This document shows, one piece after another, positions 40,878 to 50,221 of a stretch of DNA of 50,567 bases (the stretch's first letter is position 1; each line of letters opens with the position of its first letter). This DNA comes from Paenibacillus agaridevorans (GTDB lineage: Bacteria; Bacillota; Bacilli; Paenibacillales; Paenibacillaceae). The stretch covers positions 1-50,567 of the forward strand of contig NZ_BDQX01000077.1 in assembly GCF_003112455.1 (NCBI RefSeq). Direction: 5' to 3'. Below the pieces are notes generated by a model, which saw only the letters and a list, made by a program, of their open reading frames with translations, was not told where the DNA came from and did not search any database. A program made the translations under genes and the position numbers.

Positions 40878-43157
40878 ATGAAAAGAACATGGTATACGAA
40901 GCTATTGTTTTCCTATTTGCCAGTGTTTTTTATAGTCATTTCTTTATTGGTAACGATTTTTGTTTTTAGTGTAGCGGAAATTACGAAAAGTGCGGCTAAG
41001 GCGATGGATCAAGGCTCGGCGCAGCATGTGTTGCAGATGGTGGATAATGCTTTGGACAATACAGAGTATCAATTTCTGCGTATGCTGGATTCCAATTTGA
41101 CAAGCAGTCGGGAGCTGCAGAGCTTTTTTACAGCCTCTAAGGATGATGTGCTGAAATCGACAGTTGTGCCAGCAAAAAGATTGACCGATTTCGCAGTTGA
41201 AAACGCTTTGATTGATTCAATATATATGGTTCGCTGGTCGGATCATAAAGTCATTAGCAACGACACGTCCACTACACTGGACGAATTTGAAGACAAGTCA
41301 TTGGTTGAAGCTTATCAAGGTGCAGCGAATTACGGCTCATGGTCAGGCCAGCGCCAATATCGGACATTCAAGAATCAGAATCCAAAAAATGTCGTTTCGC
41401 TCGTCCGTCCTTATCCAGTTTTGAACGGCGATCAAGGCCTGGTGGTTATTAATATTAACGTTAATAAAATATTGAATCTGGTTCAAGATATTGCCGGGTC
41501 GAAAATTGTATCCGTACAGCTTGCCGACCAGAATAATCAAATCTTTGAGGGGATAACAACTCATTCTGATGCTCCCAATAATACGATGGTTCAGGATACC
41601 AACGCCAAGGTCGTTTCAGAAAAGACAGGCTGGCAGCTGCATACAGAAATGCGCGGCAATCGTTATTTGCAATATACATCTATCCTTATGTACATGCTGT
41701 GGATTGTTGGGATTGCTGCAGTCATAGGGTCAGCGCTATATATTACTTATATTTCTCGCAAAAATTATAAGCCCATTCTTAAGCTAACGGAGCAAATTGA
41801 GCATTATGCGACGAAGAGAGCGAAGCATTTGTTCAATCGAGCGGATAAGGATGAGTTTTCCTATATTGAATCTGCGCTCGACAAAATGATTGAAGAGACA
41901 GACGATTTTATACAGCAAAGGGAGGAGCATTTGAAGCATAAAAAGAAGCTAAGTCTCAAGGCGCTGCTGGATGGACAATTTGAAGCGGTAAGCAAGGGTT
42001 TGCCGGAGATTGAGCAGTTATTCGGTTGGTCTCTTCGAGCATGCGAGCATACGATTATTGTTGCTGAAATTGATAAATATGCTGACTTTCAGAAGCAATA
42101 CAGCCGCCGTGATCAGTCCTTGCACAAGTTTGTCATTATGAATGTGTTTAATGAGGTTATGGGTGAGCATCGGCTTGAATCGGAGGGTGATTGGGCGCTT
42201 CCGAATCTCTGGGTTGCCGTAGTGAATAAATCTGATCAGAATGAACATGCAATAAGAGAAGCGGTTGAAAAGATTCTAACATGGATAAACGAACAGTTGA
42301 ACTTTACGATTACCTTTGGAATGGGAGAAGCAGCAGAGCGGGTTGAACATATTCAGCATGCCTATGAAAGGTCTCTAGAAGTATTGCAGTATAAGTCTTC
42401 GCTGGGCGGCGGCCGTTTGATCGGGTATTGGGATATGCCTAATCCGGATGACTTGAATCCCGTCGCGAATATGATTCAGGTTCAACAGCTTGCAACTCAG
42501 TTTAAACGTCAGGATGCGGAGTGGAGAACGACCTATCATGATCTGATCGGCAAGCTGAAGGAGCAACTGTTAATCAAAGAAGATACATGGTATTTACTGA
42601 ACTACTTGATCTATCAATTGTCGGCAGATATCTATACGTTAAGCAGTGATTATCGGAAAATATGGGATCAAGAGCTGCTGCCTCGCATACACGCTGTTTT
42701 GAATGAAGCAGATACGCTGCAAGAGGTGGAGGAGCAGTTATTTAGTCTAATGGAAAGAGCTGAACAGGAGTTTATGAAATTGCGCAGTGATCGAACCTAT
42801 TCAGCCACCATGCAGAATGTAAAGCAATTTATTGAGGAGCATCATGCAGATTCCCAATTGTCACTTAATTTTTTGAGCGCCAGTTTCCAGCTTAGTCCGA
42901 AATACTTGAGCCACTTGTTCAAAGAAGAGACCGGTGAAAAGTTCGTGGATTACTTGACGGAAGTAAGAATTTCGCATGCTCAAAAATTGCTTCACTCTAC
43001 TGATCATTCGATTCAAAGTATTGCCGAGCGTGTCGGCTATAATCATGCTTTTTCATTTATCCGTGCTTTTAAGAAGACCATCGGCTTTACGCCAGGCGAT
43101 TACCGAAAAAGCTTCCAGGAGAATGAACAGCGTACAGTAGATATGAAAATCACATAG
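40878..43157 (+). CDS. Membrane-bound AraC-family regulator with extracellular sensor (YesS-like)
   Basis: The 759-residue protein has a membrane helix near 12-34, an extracellular Cache-like domain to about 270, a second helix near 277-298 (MLWIVGIAAVIGSALYITYI) and a HAMP-like linker. A long central region follows, and a C-terminal AraC DNA-binding domain (about 655-748) has LSLNFLSASFQLSPKYLSHL and IQSIAERVGYNHAFSFIRAF then KKTIGFTPGDYRK. Such one-protein regulators sense sugars outside and activate adjacent transport genes. GAGAGAAGGGG lies before the ATG, 75 bp after the GH105 stop; a terminator follows. Confidence 0.93.
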   Translation: MKRTWYTKLLFSYLPVFFIVISLLVTIFVFSVAEITKSAAKAMDQGSAQHVLQMVDNALDNTEYQFLRMLDSNLTSSRELQSFFTASKDDVLKSTVVPAKRLTDFAVENALIDSIYMVRWSDHKVISNDTSTTLDEFEDKSLVEAYQGAANYGSWSGQRQYRTFKNQNPKNVVSLVRPYPVLNGDQGLVVININVNKILNLVQDIAGSKIVSVQLADQNNQIFEGITTHSDAPNNTMVQDTNAKVVSEKTGWQLHTEMRGNRYLQYTSILMYMLWIVGIAAVIGSALYITYISRKNYKPILKLTEQIEHYATKRAKHLFNRADKDEFSYIESALDKMIEETDDFIQQREEHLKHKKKLSLKALLDGQFEAVSKGLPEIEQLFGWSLRACEHTIIVAEIDKYADFQKQYSRRDQSLHKFVIMNVFNEVMGEHRLESEGDWALPNLWVAVVNKSDQNEHAIREAVEKILTWINEQLNFTITFGMGEAAERVEHIQHAYERSLEVLQYKSSLGGGRLIGYWDMPNPDDLNPVANMIQVQQLATQFKRQDAEWRTTYHDLIGKLKEQLLIKEDTWYLLNYLIYQLSADIYTLSSDYRKIWDQELLPRIHAVLNEADTLQEVEEQLFSLMERAEQEFMKLRSDRTYSATMQNVKQFIEEHHADSQLSLNFLSASFQLSPKYLSHLFKEETGEKFVDYLTEVRISHAQKLLHSTDHSIQSIAERVGYNHAFSFIRAFKKTIGFTPGDYRKSFQENEQRTVDMKIT

Positions 43158-43181
43158 GCGGCGAAAATAGTGGATTGGTGC

Positions 43182-43210
43182 AAGGGGACAGCAGGCTAGC
43201 TGTCCCCTTT
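43182..43210 (+). terminator. Terminator between the regulator and the transporter genes
   Basis: AAGGGGACAGC-AGGCTA-GCTGTCCCCTT forms an 11-bp perfect stem, with TTT at the end. It implies that the transporter operon has its own promoter, in 43211-43330. Confidence 0.88.
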
Positions 43211-43340
43211 CTCAGCTATAGCGAGGCTTTCGAATATTGTGCATACAGCGGGAATCATGCGGATTGCGGTTAACAGCAATACGGACGTATAGTGGGAAGC
43301 ATGATCGATCGACATACCAATCAAAGAAGAGGTGGTTCGC

Positions 43341-44291
43341 TTGGATACAGCCGAGGAGACCGTGCCCCGTCGTACAGACTGGCAGCAGGAACGCAGGGTC
43401 GACCGGAAGAGGCTCAAACAAAACATTCCCTATTTCATCATGTTTGTCCCTGTCATTGTGTTTTTCATCCTTTTTAAATACATGCCGATGGGAGGACTTG
43501 TCATCGCCTTCAAGGATTATAACTTTGCGGACGGCGTATTCGGAAGCCCATGGCATGGAATCGGTCAATTCAAGACATTGTTCAGCAATCCACAGACGCT
43601 GCAAATTATTCGAAACACGTTTGTGCTCAGTGTGCTTTCACTACTGATCGGCTTTCCATTCCCAGTAATGCTGGCGATCATGCTGAATGAAGCGCGACGA
43701 GCTTGGTTTAAGAGGTTGGTGCAGACACTCGTTTATTTGCCGCATTTTTTATCCTGGATCATCGTATCTGGCATGGTCGTTACTATTTTTTCTACGCAAG
43801 GCGTTATTAACGATCTGTTTGCAGGCTGGCTTGGAGAACCATTCGCTTTCTTGTATAAGGATGGCTCATGGCTGTCCATTTTTATCGGCTCCGGTATCTG
43901 GAAGGGAATGGGCTGGGGAGCGATTATTTATCTGGCAGCGCTTTCTTCCATCGATCCGAGCTTGTATGAAGCGGCTAGTATGGATGGAGCGAGCAAGTGG
44001 AGGCAAATCTTTCATATTACGCTGCCAGGGATTGCGCCAACGATCGTCATTGTATTCATCCTATCAGTCGGCAACGTCATGGAGGTTGGATTCGATCAGG
44101 TGTATACGTTGCAAAATTCCGCCGTATTCGAAATATCCGAAGTGATCAGCACCTATGCATACAAGATCGGACTGCAGCAGTTGCAATTCAGTCTGACCGC
44201 TGCCATGGGATTGTTTGAATCTATAATCGGTCTTGTACTGGTGGTCATGACAAATACTGTAGCTCGCCGTTTCGGTCAAGGCTTGTGGTAA
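43341..44291 (+). CDS. Sugar ABC transporter permease, LplB/YteP-like
   Basis: The protein of about 316 residues has six membrane helices and the CUT1 permease signature loop EAASMDGASKWRQIFHITLP (EAA motif). The N-terminus is a long hydrophilic, basic stretch before YFIMFVPVIVFFILFKYMPM, as in LplB/YteP proteins. I favour the TTG at 43341 because AGAGGTGG is correctly spaced before it; the GTG at 43332 lies within that site. It is the first gene of the transporter operon, 10 bp before the second permease. Such transporters import oligosaccharides released by secreted enzymes. Confidence 0.93.
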   Translation: MDTAEETVPRRTDWQQERRVDRKRLKQNIPYFIMFVPVIVFFILFKYMPMGGLVIAFKDYNFADGVFGSPWHGIGQFKTLFSNPQTLQIIRNTFVLSVLSLLIGFPFPVMLAIMLNEARRAWFKRLVQTLVYLPHFLSWIIVSGMVVTIFSTQGVINDLFAGWLGEPFAFLYKDGSWLSIFIGSGIWKGMGWGAIIYLAALSSIDPSLYEAASMDGASKWRQIFHITLPGIAPTIVIVFILSVGNVMEVGFDQVYTLQNSAVFEISEVISTYAYKIGLQQLQFSLTAAMGLFESIIGLVLVVMTNTVARRFGQGLW

Positions 44292-44301
44292 GGAGGGCAG
44301 C

Positions 44302-45177
44302 ATGAAGCCTACATTTGGAGAAAAACTGTTTTATGGGATGAACTATGTGCTGTTGTCGCTGATTGGCTTGAGCTGCATTTTGCCAATTGTCCATATACTG
44401 GCGTTGTCCTTCAGCGATGCGCAAGCCGTCATGTCGGGCAAGGTTGTATTTTGGCCAGTGAATGTCACGTTTAAATCCTATGAAAATCTATTTATCGGAA
44501 CGAATATAATGAATGCTTTCAAAAATAATGTTGTCATCACGGTCGTAGGAACTGCGCTAAGCATGGCATGTACGATCATTGCCGCTTACCCGCTATCTCG
44601 CAGGGATATGTATGGACGGCGCTTCTTCACGATGGCAGTTGTGTTCACCATGTTATTTTCGGGCGGTATTATTCCGAATTATTTGGTCATTAAATCACTT
44701 GGCTTGCTTGATTCTTATGGCGCGATTTGGCTGCCGGGGCTTGTAAGCGTGTTTAATATGCTTGTGCTCAAAACGTATTTCGAAAGTATGCCGCTTGAGA
44801 CGGAGGAAGCTGCTCGCATAGACGGCTGCAATGAATGGAGATTGCTTATACGAGTAGTGCTTCCGCTTTCGATGCCGGTGCTGGCTGCGTTAACCTTGTT
44901 TTATGCGGTAGGCTTTTGGAATCAATTTATGAATGTGCTGCTCTATTTGAACGATCCTATGAAATACAATTTAACCGTCATGGTACAGCAAATGATAAGA
45001 AGCCAATCGATGCTTCAGGAATTATCGAATCTGCAGCCGGAGGACGTGATGAATATGACGTCAGAGACGATCAAATCCGCGGGCGTTATTGTCATGATTT
45101 TGCCGATGGTCATCATCTATCCGTTCCTGCAGAAGTATTTTGTCAAAGGTGTTATGATTGGCGCCATTAAAGGGTAA
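44302..45177 (+). CDS. Sugar ABC transporter permease, LplC/YtcP-like
   Basis: The 291-residue protein has six membrane helices and the EAA loop TEEAARIDGCNEWRLLIRVV then LPLSMPVLAALTLF. It begins KPTFGEKLFYGMNYVLLSLI, typical of YtcP/LplC proteins, and ends MIGAIKG as they do. AAGGAGGG precedes the ATG. It partners the 43341 permease in a heterodimeric channel. No ATPase gene lies in the locus; known CUT1 systems of this type share a multitask ATPase (MsmX/MsmK-like) encoded elsewhere. Confidence 0.94.
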   Translation: MKPTFGEKLFYGMNYVLLSLIGLSCILPIVHILALSFSDAQAVMSGKVVFWPVNVTFKSYENLFIGTNIMNAFKNNVVITVVGTALSMACTIIAAYPLSRRDMYGRRFFTMAVVFTMLFSGGIIPNYLVIKSLGLLDSYGAIWLPGLVSVFNMLVLKTYFESMPLETEEAARIDGCNEWRLLIRVVLPLSMPVLAALTLFYAVGFWNQFMNVLLYLNDPMKYNLTVMVQQMIRSQSMLQELSNLQPEDVMNMTSETIKSAGVIVMILPMVIIYPFLQKYFVKGVMIGAIKG

Positions 45178-45207
45178 GCATTCATATTTTACTAGGGGGA
45201 TTTATCA

Positions 45208-46848
45208 ATGGGAAAACGTTTCAGTTGGAAAATAGGTTTGTCAATGACGCTCGTTTTTGCTTTGCTTATTGCTGGCTGTTCGGGTGGCAATGTAAATACA
45301 GGGGGAAAAGAAAAAACCAAGGAAGAAAATAAAGAGGAAGCGGTAAAAGAGGAACGAGGAAATATTACCGTATCCATATATGACCGCGGCTCCGTGCCTC
45401 CAGAAGAAGGGACGGCCGAAAACAATCGGTGGACAAAATGGATGAGCGAGAACGGGCCGGCGAACGTTAAGTTTGTACCGGTACCGCGCTGGGAATCGAA
45501 GGAAAAGTTCAACGTCATGTTCGCTTCCAGCAAAGCACCCGACCTTATCTTCGAATATGATACGGCGTATCGCAATGAGCTGATTGCTCAGAAGCAGCTT
45601 ATGCCGCTGAATGATCTAATTGAAGAGCATAGCGTTGAATATAAGGCGCTGCTGGAGAAATATCCGATTCTACGCAAGGTAGCGACTCGCGAGGACGGCA
45701 ATATGTATGAATTTGCACGGCTGAACGGCTTGATGACGAACCATCTTTTGTTTGTCCGTCAGGACTGGCTGGAAAAGCTGAGTCTCTCTGTTCCGAAGAC
45801 GATGGAGGAATTTTATGAGGTGGCAGAAGCATTCGTTAAGCAGGACCCGGATAACAATGGCAAGACAGATACGCTAGCGATGGGCGTTACGATGGTTGGC
45901 GGTGTGATTATTGACCAAATGTTTCAGGATGTTGCATACAAGGTGAAAGATGGCGCTGTTGTGCGCACCTGGGAAAACAGTATAGCGAAAAATAACTTTT
46001 TGAAAAAGCTTTATGATAACGCTCTGATCGATAAGGACTTTTTGACAGATAAGAATGGCGAGAAGGCCAAGCAGGATTTCATTAACGGCAAGCTAGGTTT
46101 TTATGGGGTAAATGGAGGCGAAGCTTACGCCACGTTCTCTGCGCTTAAGGCTAATCTTCCAGATGCAAAAGTGATGGCGATTTCGCTACCGGCAAGCGAA
46201 TTCGGCCAATTCGGTCCCATTATCAACAACCCTGTGCAAGGGACGGCAGCTATTAACGCGAACGCAAAGGATCCAGTTGCTGTAATGAAATATGTCGACT
46301 TTCTCGTTCGCGAATCTACGATGAAGACGCTGCAGTTTGGCATTGAAAATGAGCATTATAAAATGGGTGAGAGCGGTTGTCCAACGCCGATCGATGCAGA
46401 GAAGAATCAGAAGGAGCTAGGCTGGATGGCAGATTATCGGATGCTCGTTTCCGGTGGCTTGTTTGGCGATTGCGGCAGCTTTAAGCACCAGCTAGATCCA
46501 AATAACCCGGTCGATCAAGAGTATATGGCGATTATGGATCAGGCAGACGCAGCATACCTGAACCCTAAGGCTCCGTTTGCGGAAATGACACATGGTGAGC
46601 ATAAGCCGACAATACCGAAAGAATTGCAGCTGATCAATACAAATACAAGAGAACAAATTACGAGTATGTACCAGCAATCGCTTATTGGCGGAAGCAAATA
46701 TACGGTGGAGCAGGCAGCGGCTGATGCACAAGCGTATTGGGAGAAATCAGGCGGCAAGCAGGTAGAGGATTGGTACACGAATTGGTATGTGAATCATAGT
46801 GCCGATGCAATTATGACAAAGGATCTGTACGAGATTAAGATCGATTAG
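45208..46848 (+). CDS. Extracellular solute-binding lipoprotein, LplA/YtcQ-like
   Basis: The 546-residue protein has a lipoprotein signal peptide with lipobox LLIAGC (Cys24) followed by a Gly/Lys/Glu-rich linker. The large two-lobed binding domain shows DLIFEYDTAYRNELIAQKQLM, LFVRQDWLEKLSLSVPKTME then EFYEVAEAF, and a calcium-site-like DPDNNGKTDT. The length and these motifs match the LplA/YtcQ group of CUT1 binding proteins, which carry longer chains than maltose-type proteins. AGGGGGA precedes the ATG. It presents oligosaccharides to the two permeases. Confidence 0.94.
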   Translation: MGKRFSWKIGLSMTLVFALLIAGCSGGNVNTGGKEKTKEENKEEAVKEERGNITVSIYDRGSVPPEEGTAENNRWTKWMSENGPANVKFVPVPRWESKEKFNVMFASSKAPDLIFEYDTAYRNELIAQKQLMPLNDLIEEHSVEYKALLEKYPILRKVATREDGNMYEFARLNGLMTNHLLFVRQDWLEKLSLSVPKTMEEFYEVAEAFVKQDPDNNGKTDTLAMGVTMVGGVIIDQMFQDVAYKVKDGAVVRTWENSIAKNNFLKKLYDNALIDKDFLTDKNGEKAKQDFINGKLGFYGVNGGEAYATFSALKANLPDAKVMAISLPASEFGQFGPIINNPVQGTAAINANAKDPVAVMKYVDFLVRESTMKTLQFGIENEHYKMGESGCPTPIDAEKNQKELGWMADYRMLVSGGLFGDCGSFKHQLDPNNPVDQEYMAIMDQADAAYLNPKAPFAEMTHGEHKPTIPKELQLINTNTREQITSMYQQSLIGGSKYTVEQAAADAQAYWEKSGGKQVEDWYTNWYVNHSADAIMTKDLYEIKID

Positions 46849-46918
46849 AGATTAGAGAATTAGAGACTAGAGATATTGGGAGTGGGAGGAATAATTTGAA
46901 TGATGGGAGACAACAAGT

Positions 46919-49900
46919 ATGTCATATCTAGCAAGTTATTCCACCTCGGCTCAAAGCAGCCTGCCGCAGCAAAAATCGTTTCCGTGGCTGGTTGTACTGA
47001 CATTTATATTTATCGGATTGATAGGGAGTATGCTGCATGGTGCACAAGTATTAAAGGCTGAAGGCTTGGCGATTGTGGATGAAAGCGAAGATTTTTCCAA
47101 AGTGTTTATGAAGACCGCTAATATTCAAGTAAGTACGAGTAGTCCAGAAAGATATAATGGCGATACTTCGAGGTTTTATAAAACCTCGGAAGCGGAAGCT
47201 TATGTGATTTACGAGGTGCCGCATACAGCCGCACATGCTTGGACCGGCTTCCATGTGGAAACATGGTACAATAAAGGCGTCGGAGGTCAACTGCCGGGGG
47301 ATATGTCATTCGAGGTTTCAAACGATAATATCACCTATACGGCAGTTGGGGATTATAGCAAAATAGTTAGCAGTCTGCCTCAGGTAGGTGGCTGGAGCGA
47401 GGTAAGCTGGGCGGCATCGTCTTTGCCAGCCGGAACCAAATATATCAAACTCATATTTGGAAATACGACGAATCATCCAAGTACATGGGCGATTCAGATT
47501 GGTAAAGTAATGCTTTACGCAGAAGACAACAGCCTGCAGGCACTGCATGACGAGATAGCCTCGGCACAAGTCGAGCTGGATCATGCGTCAGCAGGTACGA
47601 ATCCAGGTGAATACCCAGTTTCGGCGGTCCAAGCTTTTATGGATGCCATCTCTGCTGCACAGGTCATAGCAGACAATTCAACTTCATCAACAGCTCAACT
47701 GCAGGCAGCTTATGCTGATCTGGTGCAAGCTCGTGCCCTATTCAAAGATACGTTTATTCTAGCGCTGAATTGGCCTGCGAGTGCATCCATTACGGCTGCT
47801 GCCGCAGGGCCTGATAAGATGACGATTGCATGGCCGTCTATTATGGAAGCGGACAGCCATTCAGCCATCATCTATCATGTATATAAAAATGATAGCGAGG
47901 TAGCTGCAGTAGCAGGGACAACGTATACCTTTACAGGACTAAGACCGCAAATGGACTATGAGTTTCATATTGTTGCCAGCTCAGAAGGCGACCAATCCAA
48001 GGTGCTGGGACCGGCAGTCTTAACTACAGCTACTATTGGTCCTGTTCCTGCACCGGATTTTAGTTTGCTTGATGTGGATGATTTTGCCGATGAGGATTTT
48101 ATCTCGCCCCGTGTTTGGAATAAGGACCGGCGTGGAATACCGTATTATTACTATCATTTCAGTACGGTGGTCAATGCGGTGCGGCTGGAGAAGCCTAACC
48201 GCGGATTTATTGATATTGTGGTGCACCGCGGTACTGCCAATAATTTTCCTTACAATGCCAGGGTCCAAGAAAACCATCTATGGTTTACGTATTTTTATAC
48301 GAATCCAGCCTCCTGGAATATGTATTACGGGATGCCCGAGGTGAAGGTTCGTCTTGAAGAAGTGCTGGAGCATCTGCTGACCTTGCAAAGTCCAGAGGGT
48401 GCATTTTCCGAGTATGGCTGGCAGTCGTATAACTTGGCAGGTACTACGTTTGCCGTACAGTTTCTAGGTCAGACGGTCCGGTTGTTAAATGAAGCGAAAG
48501 CTAAAGATGTGGAGTTTACTTCCATTAATGAGGATTTATATAACCGAGTTGTGGAGGCTTACCGGAAGGCGCTTGTCCATGTGTTAAACGACAATGAATT
48601 GTGGACCTATGGCAGATCCTACACGAATCAATTCACGTTGATATGGTCGGCTGCAGCGGCTTATCTCGAATACTTTCCAGATCCTGCAATTGAACAGCAG
48701 ATGCGTGTAAGGTTTGCTCAATCGGCGAGCGAGTTAATAAGTCCAGCAGGATTTTACTATGAAGCTGATGGATTTGATATGGGGTATAACCTTGGGGTTC
48801 ATCTGCAAAATGATCTGATTGGCTATCATTACTTTAAAGATACTGATCTCGAACAACCGTTTCTAGAGAAAGAACGCGCTTTTTTTGATTGGTTGTCTTA
48901 CAATTTGGTGCTTGAACCAGACGGTTCATTTTTCACGCCTAATGCTGCGCCCTCGAGACGGACTACTGCGAGCAGCATCGAAAGGAAGGATATTCCTTTA
49001 GCTGAAAAGCTTCCAATCGCTCGCGCGTTTGTTAGAACACAGGAGGAGATAGCAGCTGAAATAGCACAGGCGAAGGCAGACATTATAAAAGATAACTGGC
49101 CGAATGTGGATGCATTGAAGCTTGGAGGAGATAATTCTTTTAATCCGTACGGCCTTTATAACAGGCTGTTCAATCGCTATTATCCGACAGAAAACGAACG
49201 ATCTGTGGCTATTCAAACCCTACCTTATCTAGCTAGCGATCGGTTCAACCATCAACGGGTTGATGATCGGAGCGGGCTGCAATTTACTTATTTGCGAAGA
49301 CCGGATTATTATGCGACGTTTAATGCAGGCCTGCAGAGAGGTAATTTGCAAGTGTTCGGACTGGGCTTGATCTGGCACCCAGAGGGTGGAATTATGATGT
49401 CCAGTCAGACAGAAGCCTCATCTTTGGCGACTAGTCGAAATTTGTCTTGGGGAACTAGGAGCATGACAGGCAGTCGAGTATATGAAAACGGCACTGTTAC
49501 CCCAGTGTACTCCATCGATGGCGTGGCCCTTCAGCCGGAGATTGGGCATGGCGATGTGGCGCAAGGTGATGTAGAAATGAAGTATAGCTTGGGGACAGCA
49601 GGTAATAAAACAATCAGTTTCGCGGAGAATAGTATTTCAGTTACCGTTCAGCATCAGGAGGCTTTCGAAGAGCGAATCCCATTGATGATCGGACCAGATG
49701 ATCACATTTTGGAGGGAGCTGGCAGTGTCAAGCTGATTCGCGGAAATGTGGTGCTTGAAATTACCTTTGACGAAGCAGCCGAAACCCAGCTCGAACAAAC
49801 GGATTTCAACATTTTTCAATATCGAATGCAGGTATTAACTTTAAAAACGAGTAGTGGGAATCTGAGCTATACTTTGTCTATGTCGACCGTAAAGCCCGCT

Positions 49901-50164
49901 TTCAACATTCCACTGCTTCGGGAAAAACTCGATTTCTACAAAAATAGTGGCGCATTGCAAACGCCTCTGTATCAGCAACTAAGTAAACGCCTTGACCAGG
50001 CTGAGCATCATCTGGATAAAGGTCAAATCAAGCAGATGATTAAAAAACTACGTGACTTTCAGAAACAGCTGAACAATCCGGGTTTGCAAGCCTCTATATC
50101 GGAGGATGCAAGAGTATTGCTGTTCAGTGAGGCACAGGCATTGATTGATCAATACTCGGAGTGA
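46919..50164 (+). CDS. Large secreted protein, putative polysaccharide lyase of unassigned family, with FIVAR, FN3 and FIMAH-like parts
   Basis: The 1081-residue protein has a long N-terminal signal or anchor (hydrophobic segment about 23-45). Next come a beta-rich, carbohydrate-binding-like domain (about 45-205), a FIVAR-like helical region (about 210-275) and an FN3 module (about 285-372). A central region (about 385-995) has helical-barrel features, FSTVVNAVRLEKP, EEVLEHLLTLQSPEGAFSEY and GFYYEADGFDMGYNLGVHLQ, then a beta-sandwich-like part. The last 80 residues (KLDFYKNSGALQTPLYQQLS... AEHHLDKGQIKQMIKKLRDF) match FIMAH domains found at the ends of secreted Paenibacillus enzymes. The helical-barrel plus beta-sandwich layout and the GH105 neighbour suggest a lyase making unsaturated uronides; I cannot name a family. 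GGGAG lies eight bases before the ATG. Confidence 0.8.
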   Translation: MSYLASYSTSAQSSLPQQKSFPWLVVLTFIFIGLIGSMLHGAQVLKAEGLAIVDESEDFSKVFMKTANIQVSTSSPERYNGDTSRFYKTSEAEAYVIYEVPHTAAHAWTGFHVETWYNKGVGGQLPGDMSFEVSNDNITYTAVGDYSKIVSSLPQVGGWSEVSWAASSLPAGTKYIKLIFGNTTNHPSTWAIQIGKVMLYAEDNSLQALHDEIASAQVELDHASAGTNPGEYPVSAVQAFMDAISAAQVIADNSTSSTAQLQAAYADLVQARALFKDTFILALNWPASASITAAAAGPDKMTIAWPSIMEADSHSAIIYHVYKNDSEVAAVAGTTYTFTGLRPQMDYEFHIVASSEGDQSKVLGPAVLTTATIGPVPAPDFSLLDVDDFADEDFISPRVWNKDRRGIPYYYYHFSTVVNAVRLEKPNRGFIDIVVHRGTANNFPYNARVQENHLWFTYFYTNPASWNMYYGMPEVKVRLEEVLEHLLTLQSPEGAFSEYGWQSYNLAGTTFAVQFLGQTVRLLNEAKAKDVEFTSINEDLYNRVVEAYRKALVHVLNDNELWTYGRSYTNQFTLIWSAAAAYLEYFPDPAIEQQMRVRFAQSASELISPAGFYYEADGFDMGYNLGVHLQNDLIGYHYFKDTDLEQPFLEKERAFFDWLSYNLVLEPDGSFFTPNAAPSRRTTASSIERKDIPLAEKLPIARAFVRTQEEIAAEIAQAKADIIKDNWPNVDALKLGGDNSFNPYGLYNRLFNRYYPTENERSVAIQTLPYLASDRFNHQRVDDRSGLQFTYLRRPDYYATFNAGLQRGNLQVFGLGLIWHPEGGIMMSSQTEASSLATSRNLSWGTRSMTGSRVYENGTVTPVYSIDGVALQPEIGHGDVAQGDVEMKYSLGTAGNKTISFAENSISVTVQHQEAFEERIPLMIGPDDHILEGAGSVKLIRGNVVLEITFDEAAETQLEQTDFNIFQYRMQVLTLKTSSGNLSYTLSMSTVKPAFNIPLLREKLDFYKNSGALQTPLYQQLSKRLDQAEHHLDKGQIKQMIKKLRDFQKQLNNPGLQASISEDARVLLFSEAQALIDQYSE

Positions 50165-50179
50165 CGGACGGGTGGCGAA

Positions 50180-50206
50180 CAGCTCCTTTGAAGGGGCTGC
50201 ATTTTC
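50180..50206 (+). terminator. Possible terminator of the large secreted-protein gene
   Basis: CAGCTCC-TTTGAA-GGGGCTG is a 7-bp stem with one G-U pair, followed by CATTTTC. It is modest in strength; the hairpin array that begins just after could also stop transcription. Confidence 0.5.
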
Positions 50207-50221
50207 AGGCGATCCTTCAGG

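Noticed and set aside
46846..46880. Short direct repeats of the TTAGAGA/CTAGAGA type after the binding-protein gene
   Set aside because: Too short and irregular to be more than simple low-complexity sequence.
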